Notes under the pieces: generated by a model
Told to the model about the DNA's origin: nothing
What the model saw: the letters and a program-made list of their open reading frames with translations, nothing else
The model's database searches: none
NCBI GenBank assembly: GCA_947589245.1
Contig: CANQBD010000002.1
Coordinates: 1 to 64,000 of the forward strand
Direction of reading: 5' to 3'
Source: an uncultured Anaeroplasmataceae bacterium
GTDB taxonomy: Bacteria; Bacillota_I; Bacilli_A; Acholeplasmatales; Anaeroplasmataceae
DNA: 64,000 nt
Position numbers and translations under genes: made by a program
Shown: positions 28,399-38,400 of the stretch, in pieces
Position numbering within the stretch: position 1 is the first letter of the stretch
How the letters are laid out: the number at the start of each line of letters is the position of its first letter

Positions 28399-31300
28399 TC
28401 ATTTTTTCTTCTTTTTTATGATTACTAAGATTACAACAATTACTATTGCTAGTGCTATAATAATTACCATTGCCAAATAAACATTAATATTGTTTTGTAA
28501 TTGGTTCGAAGAATTATTATCAATACTATCATTATTAGAGTCAGGATCATTAGTGTTTAATTCATATACTGCATTAAATGTTAAATTGTAGGTAACCTCA
28601 ATTTCTTCAAACGATTCAAAGACTTGATCACCAAGACGCCAACCAATAAATCCTGGATTTAAATTAGCAGGTAAAATAATCTTATCGCCATAACCAACTA
28701 ATAATCTTTGATAATTTCCCTTGTCATCAATAAATTGAACTTCTAAGGCACTATATATTGCCTTAAGGGTAACATTTTTATTTATTTCAACACCATCATA
28801 AGGATAGTAGATATTACTATCCTGTTGCCAAGCAAATATTTCTCTTTTAGTATCTAAACTATAAAATGGAAGATATTGCTTTTGACCAGGAATAACATAA
28901 TAGTCTTTAGTTGTATCTAAATAATCTAAAGTAACAATATACTTATCACCTAATGTAACATCTAAAATTAAATCACTATTAATAATAATTGCATCCCCAA
29001 TATAGTAGGTATTATTACCATTTTTAAAGGATATAACATACTTATCTATTAAATTTAAATCTTTTAAAATGATCTCTGAGGCTTGAGGATATTCTTTAAC
29101 TAATTGTTCATTTTGATATTGATAAGTAATTTTAAATTTTTTAGCCTTAGTAGATATTGTATTGTTATCAGAAGAAATGGCTTCACCATTAATAATCTCC
29201 ATCATTGATAACAATTTATTAACATCCATATTTGGATCATGGGACAATAAAATATCTTCTTCTGATTGATTATCAAAAACAGTAACATTATTAGGTATTT
29301 GGTTAACAAGAATGCTACCACCAATTCTAATAAACTTTGCCAATTTAATATCTTCACCAATAAAGTTAACTGCTCCTGATACTAAGCACAAATCATTATC
29401 TGTATCTAAAGCAGAAATATTTACTTGACCCTTATCTAGATAAATATCACATGCATTTAAAGAGTTATTAATGAATTTTGGTAAACTTTCATTATTAAAC
29501 TTAGATAGGTTTAAAGAACGAGCTTGATTACTACCACTAAAGAAAATAACATTACCCTTTAAGGCAGCATTATTTTGGGCTAAACCACCACTAATCGTTG
29601 TTTTACCATCTAAATATAATGCTCCACCGCTTGTAGCCTTATTACTATCAAAGAGGCAATTATTAAGTGTTAAAACACCACCATTGACATTAGCTATAGC
29701 ACCACCATTAAGAGCATCATTATTATTAAAATTACAATTTTTAAATAAGGCTGTACATCTAGTCCAAATGGCACCACCATTATTAGTTGCAATATTATTT
29801 TTTAAAATAACATTAATTAATCTGATGCGAATATCTGCCCCAGTACCATCACCATAGATTGCAGCACCATTTTTAGCTACATTACCACTAAATTCACAAT
29901 CACCTAAATCAATATAGCCTACTGTATAGATAGCACCACCATTATCATTATTGATTGTATCTCTAAAAATAACCCTATTAGCTTGAAGAGTCCCCTCTAC
30001 TCTTAATAGTGGGCCTGATTGTTCTAAATTGTAACCATCTAATATCAATTTATAATTTAAAGTACTAGAATTCAAAACCAGTGTTTTAGCTGCTTTAATT
30101 GTGAATAAATCCCCAGAACCAATCTTGATAATTCTTAAATCACTATTAACTGCTGGATCAATCATAATAGTAATATCTTTGTCAATTATAATATTGCATT
30201 CATAAGTATCCTTAACTAAATAAATTATGGCCCCGTTAGAAGCCGAAAAAATCGCTTCAGCTAAGGAATTGTAATAGTTATTACCAATTCGACAGACATT
30301 ACTGCTACTTTCAATTTCCTTAGAACTGCTTAAAGCCGTTGCATTTAAAAGACGATCATAAGCTCTAATATAATACTCAGGAGTTGTTGAATATTCATTA
30401 TTATCAGTAAAACTATTAGTACGAGTAAAACCAATTACTTTATATTCTTCTCCAACTTTAATAAGTATCTCATATCCAAGATGAGCAGTATTATTAGAAT
30501 TAGGTAAAATAATACTATATCCACCACTTACTTTATTAATGCTGGTAATTTCAATTCTATCAGTTGAAGAATAACATCCCTTACCATTTTGAACCATATA
30601 TTCATAAGCTGTATTATCTAAGTACCAAAGCTTTAATTCGTTTTTCTCAATTTTTCCGCTATTAATAGCTTGCAACATATAATTTTTGAAAGCATCAGAT
30701 GAATTAGCATAGGTAAAAGGAACAGATTCATCTGCACTATAATCAATATCAAAGCCCCATCTTTCAAAATAATAAGATAAGTCAATACCTGTAGCTAAAG
30801 ATGCATAATAGACTTGCTTTTCGGTTTTCGTTAAACCAACAGCTGTATTCTCATAACGATAAATATTATCCTGCTTGCCCCAAAAACCTGGAAATCTGCT
30901 TTCAATCAACCAATATATAATCCAATATTGACGATTTTGATTCCACAAATTATTGATATCACTGCTATCAGAAATACCAAGCTTATTAGCTATAACATCA
31001 TACCAATCGGCAGAGCGGGAATTATTATTTTCTAACACAACCATATTGAGCTGGGATATCATGTTGTTTGTACATTCACTAGCTAAACGTTCGTTCATAT
31101 CCATTGCATGACCAACCTCATGAGCAAAACCCCAACCGAAGTTTTTACCATAATAGCAACTACCTTCCCAGCTTACTACTCCAACATGATCATTTGCGGC
31201 AAAGCCAGCTGCACCACCCCAAGGCTGAGCTAAACGAATATTTACATTAACATGTTCATTAATAGGATTATAATACTTATCTTGCGGATTAAAAGTAACA

Positions 31301-32715
31301 CCATCTAAAGCTAAATATGTTTGAATGGTATTATCCCAATTACTGATACATTCCTGAGGACTATTATTAGTATAAATTTTATTTGTATAAACATTAACTG
31401 CTCGAACAGTAATCAGTGTATGATCCCCCTCAAGTTCTAAAACATCAGGATAACTTTCAGGATAAGAAGTTACTTTTAAAGCATAATCAGCTAAAAATAA
31501 TCTAAATGTTTCCTCATCACTACCCTTTTTAAATAAAGGATAATAATCACCACCTTCAATATAAATCTTAACATTTTCCGATTGTTCATCCTCAGTATAA
31601 GGATTTATGATATGAATCACAGAGGCATCTGCTGTTTCGATAGTATAATTTTCCGTTAAAAAAGATGGCACTGTAAAGGTATTAAGACCAACCTTAAGAC
31701 TATATTCAGCTTTCCAACTACGCCAATCACCATATGGCTGAGTAAAAGCAATACTAGGTAATTTGTCAGTTGCTAAAGCAGTAACATAAACATTAATTGT
31801 TTGCCTTGCAACAGCAAAAATACCAGTAGCTTGTCTATTTGTTCCCATTGAAGACATTTTTAAAACATTACTAGCATAGCTTCTGATATCACCATACTGT
31901 CTAATCTCATTTAAAGAACCATTTGCTGTACTAAATTCACGATGGTCATCTTTTCGAAGTAAACCAGAAAGAACCATCTCAGCCCGATCTAAGATTGGTT
32001 TAAGATTGGTCTCATAAGCTAACATACTTGATGCCTGATTTCTCAAATCATTAAGTGTAGCTTTATTAACTCCACTTTTTAAAGTTAAATTAGCATAATC
32101 CGTAAATAAACTGCTTATTTCTTCTGCAGCGCTATTTTCAGGTTGTAAAAAAATTATTTCTCTTGCCGTAGCACAGTACTTATGACTCCGATTGACGCTT
32201 GTATATTCAAAGACCAACTTTTTCAATTTAACCTCGCTGGTTAAATTAAAAACAACCAATTCATTAGTTGGACTACTTTCAATAGTGCCATATAGCTCTA
32301 CATCATCATAGCCTGTATAGATACTTAAAGAAATTGGATAACCACGACCATTAGAATAATTTTCAGCTTGATAAGCAATAGCCTTAATAGTTACCTCTTG
32401 TTTAAAGGTGATGGTAATCGTGTTTTTAAAATTATCAACATCACCTTGTTTAACATTATTATCTAAGCCTGATTTCCAAATTGTATTAAAATTGCGATCA
32501 AAAGCTTTGTCAATAATTTCACTGTCAGAATTTTGACCACCATTATTTTCATAACTAAAATAGCTTGTAGGAATGCCATATAAATCAAAGTATTCTGTAT
32601 TATACTTATCATTATCAGTTATAACGCTAATTTCAGCAGCACTACTATTCAAACACTGAATTATTAAAAAACTAAAAATTAAAACCACAATCAATAATTT
32701 TAAAACTTTTTTCAT
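28399..32715 (-). CDS. Large surface protein: signal peptide, F5/8 type C-like domain, M60 (enhancin-type) metallopeptidase, Pmp-like beta-helix, InlB-like repeats, C-terminal TM anchor
   Basis: MKKVLKLLIVVLIFSFLII signal; GFAHEVGHAMDMN...SE zinc motif; repeated GGAI/FxxN; MVIIIALAIVIVVILVIIKKKKK. Confidence 0.88.
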   Translation of the reverse strand: MKKVLKLLIVVLIFSFLIIQCLNSSAAEISVITDNDKYNTEYFDLYGIPTSYFSYENNGGQNSDSEIIDKAFDRNFNTIWKSGLDNNVKQGDVDNFKNTITITFKQEVTIKAIAYQAENYSNGRGYPISLSIYTGYDDVELYGTIESSPTNELVVFNLTSEVKLKKLVFEYTSVNRSHKYCATAREIIFLQPENSAAEEISSLFTDYANLTLKSGVNKATLNDLRNQASSMLAYETNLKPILDRAEMVLSGLLRKDDHREFSTANGSLNEIRQYGDIRSYASNVLKMSSMGTNRQATGIFAVARQTINVYVTALATDKLPSIAFTQPYGDWRSWKAEYSLKVGLNTFTVPSFLTENYTIETADASVIHIINPYTEDEQSENVKIYIEGGDYYPLFKKGSDEETFRLFLADYALKVTSYPESYPDVLELEGDHTLITVRAVNVYTNKIYTNNSPQECISNWDNTIQTYLALDGVTFNPQDKYYNPINEHVNVNIRLAQPWGGAAGFAANDHVGVVSWEGSCYYGKNFGWGFAHEVGHAMDMNERLASECTNNMISQLNMVVLENNNSRSADWYDVIANKLGISDSSDINNLWNQNRQYWIIYWLIESRFPGFWGKQDNIYRYENTAVGLTKTEKQVYYASLATGIDLSYYFERWGFDIDYSADESVPFTYANSSDAFKNYMLQAINSGKIEKNELKLWYLDNTAYEYMVQNGKGCYSSTDRIEITSINKVSGGYSIILPNSNNTAHLGYEILIKVGEEYKVIGFTRTNSFTDNNEYSTTPEYYIRAYDRLLNATALSSSKEIESSSNVCRIGNNYYNSLAEAIFSASNGAIIYLVKDTYECNIIIDKDITIMIDPAVNSDLRIIKIGSGDLFTIKAAKTLVLNSSTLNYKLILDGYNLEQSGPLLRVEGTLQANRVIFRDTINNDNGGAIYTVGYIDLGDCEFSGNVAKNGAAIYGDGTGADIRIRLINVILKNNIATNNGGAIWTRCTALFKNCNFNNNDALNGGAIANVNGGVLTLNNCLFDSNKATSGGALYLDGKTTISGGLAQNNAALKGNVIFFSGSNQARSLNLSKFNNESLPKFINNSLNACDIYLDKGQVNISALDTDNDLCLVSGAVNFIGEDIKLAKFIRIGGSILVNQIPNNVTVFDNQSEEDILLSHDPNMDVNKLLSMMEIINGEAISSDNNTISTKAKKFKITYQYQNEQLVKEYPQASEIILKDLNLIDKYVISFKNGNNTYYIGDAIIINSDLILDVTLGDKYIVTLDYLDTTKDYYVIPGQKQYLPFYSLDTKREIFAWQQDSNIYYPYDGVEINKNVTLKAIYSALEVQFIDDKGNYQRLLVGYGDKIILPANLNPGFIGWRLGDQVFESFEEIEVTYNLTFNAVYELNTNDPDSNNDSIDNNSSNQLQNNINVYLAMVIIIALAIVIVVILVIIKKKKK

Positions 32716-32724
32716 AACAATCAC

Positions 32725-33342
32725 CTATTTTAAAATGTCCTTTATTTTAGCTGCTAAAACTTCTATTGCTACATCATGTTTAGTATCATTAGGAATAATG
32801 ATATCAGCAAAGCGCTTAGTTGGGGCAATATATTCATCATACATTGGTTTAACGGTTGATAAATATTGAACAATAACATTATCCATACTTCTACCACGCT
32901 CTAAAATATCACGCCTTAAACGTCTGATAAATCTTATATCAGCATCAGATTCAACAAAAATTAAAATATTACTTAAATCTCTAATTCTTTTATCATATAG
33001 TGCTAAGATACCTTCTAAAATAATAACTTTAGAAGGCATAATTTCTGTATATTCATTAGCCTTGCGGTTATGTTCTTTAAAATCATAAATTGGCGAATTA
33101 ACTTTTTGATTATTTATCAATTTTAAAAGATGATCATATAATAAATCCATATCAAAAGAATTTGGGTGATCATAATTAATTTTCTTACGCTCATCTAGTG
33201 ATAAATCATCCAAAGCCTTATAATAATTATCTTGACAAATAACTGTTACATCATCATTATTAAAAAACTTTGTTATCTCATCAACAACTGTGGTTTTGCC
33301 ACTAGCTGTTCCACCGGCAATCGTAATCAAAATTGGTTTCAT
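32725..33342 (-). CDS. udk: Uridine kinase (start trimmed to MKPILITIAGG)
   Basis: IAGGTASGKTTV, YDHPNSFDMDLL, RRDILERGR. Confidence 0.95.
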   Translation of the reverse strand: MKPILITIAGGTASGKTTVVDEITKFFNNDDVTVICQDNYYKALDDLSLDERKKINYDHPNSFDMDLLYDHLLKLINNQKVNSPIYDFKEHNRKANEYTEIMPSKVIILEGILALYDKRIRDLSNILIFVESDADIRFIRRLRRDILERGRSMDNVIVQYLSTVKPMYDEYIAPTKRFADIIIPNDTKHDVAIEVLAAKIKDILK

Positions 33343-33399
33343 AATAAACACATCCTTATATCAAATATTTTAGCATAAGTTAATCTTTTTTTCGATAAG

Positions 33400-33427
33400 A
33401 AAAAATAAAAATCAGCCGTAACTGATT
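33400..33427 (-). terminator. Intrinsic terminator after the cinA C-domain gene
   Basis: Minus strand AATCAG-TTACGG-CTGATTTTTATTTTTT. Confidence 0.7.
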
Positions 33428-33932
33428 AAATATTTTCTATTAAATAATCGATAACAAAATTTACGGAGGCACTTCTTACCTCGTTACGACCAATTTGACC
33501 AAAATATTTTGTTATTGAAGAGACATTACCATTGATATAAAAGCCAAAACAAACCATACCTATCGGTTTAGTGGCAGTCGCTCCGGTTGGGCCAGCAATC
33601 CCTGAAATACCAACACCTATTTGAGCATTAGCTTTTAATGCACAACCAATTGCCATTTCTTTTGCTACTTCTTCACTTACGACACCATAGCGATTAATAG
33701 TATTTTCATTGACATTGAGAAGTTTTACTTTTGCAGCATTTGCATAGGTCACAAAAGACATTTCAAATACTTGAGAAGCCGCAGGTACTTCAACTATACT
33801 TGAGGCTAAAAGCCCACCTGTACAGCTTTCAGCACAACTTATCTTATATCCTTTTTGTAATAAAATTTCAACTAGTTCTTTATTTCTCATATTATACACC
33901 ATTATTAATATAACCTCTAAATTAAAAATCAT
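33426..33932 (-). CDS. CinA C-terminal domain (PncC-type nicotinamide-nucleotide amidohydrolase); start uncertain
   Basis: SCAESCTGGLLASSIVEVPAAS, VGISGIAGPTGATATKPIG. Confidence 0.93.
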   Translation of the reverse strand: MIFNLEVILIMVYNMRNKELVEILLQKGYKISCAESCTGGLLASSIVEVPAASQVFEMSFVTYANAAKVKLLNVNENTINRYGVVSEEVAKEMAIGCALKANAQIGVGISGIAGPTGATATKPIGMVCFGFYINGNVSSITKYFGQIGRNEVRSASVNFVIDYLIENI

Positions 33933-34164
33933 TTATTAAATTGCAGATATGGTTATGCATCCACATTAGCATTTTCTTTTTTATATTATATCGTTATTTG
34001 CATATAGTTACAATGTTTTTAATGTGAAACTAAAAAAAACAATCTATGATTAGCTTATTTATATCATTTCTGAAATTTTATATTCACTCACCCATATAAG
34101 CATAATTAATATGAAAATTTAGGTACAAAGTATTTCATATTTACACTACATCTTTTCTACTAAA

Positions 34165-34205
34165 TAATAAAAGCCCAATTCAATGGCGAACCGAGCTCTG
34201 TTTTT
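34165..34205 (-). terminator. Intrinsic terminator after the CotD-like gene
   Basis: Minus strand AGCTCGGTTC-GCCATT-GAATTGGGCTTTTATT. Confidence 0.65.
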
Positions 34206-34229
34206 ACCTAAGCTTACGTTAAATTAATC

Positions 34230-34619
34230 TTAAAAACCAAAAGGTGTATTGAATGGATTTACCATTCCTTGATAACCAACATTTTGTTGACCGAAAGGCT
34301 GTTGAAAAGTTGGTTGCTGCATATTTGGAAGCTGCTCAAATTTTTGTTGATTATAGAATACAGGTTGTTGATAAATAGGTTGACCTTGAACATATTCATT
34401 TACATAAACATTTTCTTCTGATGTAGAATAGGTTGGAATATTAACATGTCTTATTACATGATTATTAACTACATGGGTATGATAGTTCATATAATGAGGT
34501 ACATCTTCTACATCACAAGTTTGCACAACTTGATTGCATTGCTGATACGTTGCTTTTTGACAGCCACAAGTATCATTTCCAAAACTATTAGAGTTACAAT
34601 TAGATCCTGTGAAATTCAT
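34230..34619 (-). CDS. Q/N-rich CotD-like (spore coat D-type) protein
   Basis: HYMNYHTHVVNNHVIRHVNIPTYSTSEEN resembles the His-rich CotD core; Gln/Pro-rich tail. Confidence 0.6.
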   Translation of the reverse strand: MNFTGSNCNSNSFGNDTCGCQKATYQQCNQVVQTCDVEDVPHYMNYHTHVVNNHVIRHVNIPTYSTSEENVYVNEYVQGQPIYQQPVFYNQQKFEQLPNMQQPTFQQPFGQQNVGYQGMVNPFNTPFGF

Positions 34620-34638
34620 TTTTTTACCTCCTCAACAA

Positions 34639-34665
34639 TATTATATGATGCCATAAAATGATTGT
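34639..34665 (-). promoter_or_regulatory. Possible SigK-like promoter (AC-N16-CATATAATA) upstream of the CotD-like gene; a SigA-type reading is also possible
   Basis: Motif read directly on minus strand, upstream of RBS GAGGAGG. Confidence 0.4.
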
Positions 34666-34674
34666 TTAGGCAAA

Positions 34675-34705
34675 AAGAAAAGGGTCTCTTACGAAACCCT
34701 TAAAT
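34675..34705 (-). terminator. Intrinsic terminator after the Bax inhibitor-1 family gene
   Basis: Minus strand AAGGGT-TTCGTAAGAG-ACCCTTTTCTTTTTG. Confidence 0.75.
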
Positions 34706-34707
34706 TA

Positions 34708-35448
34708 TTAATTATTATTATTTCTAGCTACAAGTAGAACAAGTAGTCTTAATACCTCAATGTAAATATAAATAACACTTACAATTAAGCCTAAAGAAAC
34801 TGACCATTCAGCATTTTTTGAAGCACCACGCTCTACAACAGAATTTGCTTCAGCAAAATTTAAACCTAAGGTAATTACCCCATAGAACAATAAGAATATT
34901 TCTACAACTATCATAATTCCTAAATATTCATAAGAACCAATTACAAAATATAAAATAGTACTTAACAATGTTAAAGCAATTGCTCCTATAATTAAACCAA
35001 AACAAACTGTTCTAAATCTGTTACCAACCTTAATGACACCAGTTCCAAAAAGGATTAACATAATGGCAAATAAAACTACTGTTGAAAAGATAGCAGTTGT
35101 AACTACGCCTGGAATAACTGCCTCACAAATTGCAGATAAGCTTCCTAAAAATAAACCTTCGCATATTGAATAAATAACTGAAGCATATTTAGCCCTTCTC
35201 TCAGAAAAACGACCAACAATAACAGAAATGAATCCCACGATTGAAGATATCACTAAAGTTACCATAAATGTCGTTAGATTGTTAAATAAAATTTTTGGTA
35301 AAGCAAAAGCTGTAAAAGCAGCTACTATTACTGCAATTAATAACAAAAAACAAGTTTTAAGTGTTATCCCCTTATATGAAGCTCTATCAACATCATCATA
35401 AACAACTTCACCAGTCTGAATATTAGAAAATAATGGACTTTGTTTCAA
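34708..35448 (-). CDS. Bax inhibitor-1/YccA family membrane protein
   Basis: Seven-TM pattern, YSICEGLFLGSLSA, LNFAEANSVVERGASKNAEWSVSLGL. Confidence 0.88.
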   Translation of the reverse strand: MKQSPLFSNIQTGEVVYDDVDRASYKGITLKTCFLLLIAVIVAAFTAFALPKILFNNLTTFMVTLVISSIVGFISVIVGRFSERRAKYASVIYSICEGLFLGSLSAICEAVIPGVVTTAIFSTVVLFAIMLILFGTGVIKVGNRFRTVCFGLIIGAIALTLLSTILYFVIGSYEYLGIMIVVEIFLLFYGVITLGLNFAEANSVVERGASKNAEWSVSLGLIVSVIYIYIEVLRLLVLLVARNNNN

Positions 35449-35493
35449 TTTAATTTCCTCCTTACTTAATTAACAAACATAATTATAGCACAA

Positions 35494-38400
35494 TTATTGA
35501 GCATATGCAAATAAACCAATTACTTCTTCTGGGTCCTCATCAGGTAAATCACCGAAAGCATGCATTACATCAAATAAATCAAATAAAGTTTGACTTAATC
35601 TAGTACGTCTTAAAACATCCTTCTTAGAGGTAAAAGGTTTTTCTTCACGCTTAGTTACAATATCTAAAGCAATACTTTCACCTAAAGAATCAACAGCGGA
35701 AAATGGCAAACGCAAATTACCATTTTCTACTTCATAGATAGTAGCCTTTGACTTGACAATATCAACAGGCAAAAATTTAATACCACGTGCAGTCATTTCC
35801 ATTGCCACTTGTAAAGCCGTATATTTATCATCATCTGTTGCGGTTCGATCAGACTTGTTCATTATCTCATCCATCGCCGCCTTAATGGCAAGCTTACCAC
35901 CTAAATAGGCTTGCACAGAATGACCCTTAGCACGTTTTGAAAACCAAGCACTATAGAACAAAGCAGGTGAATAAACCTTAAACCAAGCAATTCTTAAAGC
36001 CATTAAAACATAGGCTGTTGCATGGGCCTTAGGAAACATATATTCAATTCTTTCACATGACCAAATATACCACTCTGGAACATTTTTCTCTTGCATAGCT
36101 TGTTTATATTTGGCCCATTTTTCAGGATCTTTAGATACTTTACCTTTACGAACAAACTCCATAATTTGAAAAGCCATCAATGGTTCAAGACCCATTCTCA
36201 ATAAATCAACCATAATATCATCACGACAACCAATGATATTCTTAAAAGGAATCTTACCAAATTCAGTCGTTCCAGCAACTAAATCCTGAGCATTGGTATT
36301 CCAAACATTTGTACCATGTGATAGGCCAGATATTTTAACTAATTGAGCAAAAGTTTTAGGTAATGTTTCAACAAGCATTTGTCTAACAAAGTTTGTACCA
36401 AACTCAGGAACAGCATAGGAAGCAACTTTACTATCTATTGCTTCAGGATTAACGCCTATAATATTAGTTTCTGAAAATAAACGATAAATATTCTTATCAT
36501 CAATAGGAATATCCTGTGGTGATGAGAATGGAAAATCGGCTTGATGCTCATGAACGTAATCCATAAAGTACTTAATTAAAGTGGGATCATCATGGCCAAG
36601 AATATCTAATTTTAACAAATTATTCTCAAATGAGTGATAATCATAATGAGTAGTCCGCCAACTATTTTCAGTATTATCTGCTGGATATTGAACTGGCGTA
36701 ACATCATAAATATCAACATGATGAGGAACAACAATTATTCCACCTGGATGTTGACCTGTTGAACGCTTAACACCAACCAAATTAGTTGCTAAACGTTCCA
36801 TTTCACAGCTTCTTAAATTGATATTCTTGCGTTCACAATACCCTTTAACATAACCATAAGCATTACGATCAGCAATTGTTGCAACTGTTCCACTTCTAAA
36901 CGCGTTTTCTGGACCCATCAAGGTTCTTACATACTCATGAGCTGTTGCTTGATATTCACCAGAAAAATTTAAATCAATATCAGGTACTTTATCACCATTG
37001 AAGCCTAAGAATGTTTCAAAAGGAATATCATGTCCATCCTTTGTAAGTGCCTCACCACAGACAGGACATTTAGCATCTGGTAGATCATAACCAGAATCAA
37101 CACTTCTTAGAATTTCTTGGAAAGGTATCTCTAGATCAGATAAACCATATTCTTTAATTTGTTCATCGGTCATTTTGAAAGTATGAAAATGACATTTTTT
37201 ACAACGATAATGAGCCGCTAAAGGATTGATTTCTGTTATATTCATCATAGTTGCAACTAAAGATGAACCGACTGAACCTCTTGAACCAACTAAATAACCC
37301 TCCTCTAAGGATTTAACAACCATTAAATGTGACATATAGTAAACAGATGAATAACCATTAGAAATGATGGAATCTAATTCTCTTGTAATTCTTTTTTCAA
37401 CAATTGGATGAGGATTATCACCATATAGCCGTCTCTTATTTTCATTAACTATTCGCTTTACTTCTTCCGTAATGGAAGGAACCTTTAAGAAGGTATCTTT
37501 AAATTCATCATCTCGAGGAACAAACATTTCCTTTTTAAAAGCTGGAAATTTTTCAACCATATCAGCAATTAAATTAGTATTTGTAACAACAATCTCTAAA
37601 GCCAAATCTTTATCCAAAAAACTAAATTCACTGAGCATTTCTTCGGTTGTTCGAAGATGCATATCTGGAGTTTCTTCATAACGCTCTAAAGGATGTGTTC
37701 CGCCACCAACCTGTGGTGAAGCAATTAAAATATCACGATATTTCTTTAAATTTGGGCGTAAATAATGACAATCAGATGTGGCAACAACAATTTTATTTAA
37801 AAGCTTAGCACATCTAATAATCTTATTAATTACATCTAAAACACGAGCCTCACCATCAGGCATATCTTTAAATAATTGTCGATAAGCTGTTGGTGGTTGT
37901 ACTTCAATGTAATCATAATATTTCATTTCTTCGAGCAATTCTTCTTCGCTTCGATTTAAAGCCAATTCAAAAACATTACCATTAACACAGGATGAACCAA
38001 CTAAAATACCCTCACGGAATTTGTCAATAACTGATTTTAAAGCTCTGGCACTACCATAAAAATGTTTAGTTAAAGCATCAGATAGAATTTTATACATGTT
38101 TTTAAAACCAACTTGATTCTTGGCTAAAATGTTAATATGTGAAGGAATAACATGGCGATAATGAATGTTAGGGTCAATCAAACTATTAATATCTTGGTAA
38201 TTATAAATATTTTTCTTGTATAAATCAGCTAACATCCTTAAAAAACAAAGAGCAGTTACTCTAGTATCATCAATAGCGCGGTGATGCTGTTCCTGTTTAA
38301 CCTTAAAATATTTAGATAAAGATTTTAAATTGAAGGTTTTTACTTCGTCATGATAACCAACTCTAAACAAATTCAAAGTATCAATAGTTGGTAAAACCTC

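Noticed and set aside
27589-28480. + strand ORFs across rplA, rplK and the rplK promoter
   Set aside because: Antisense to ribosomal protein genes.
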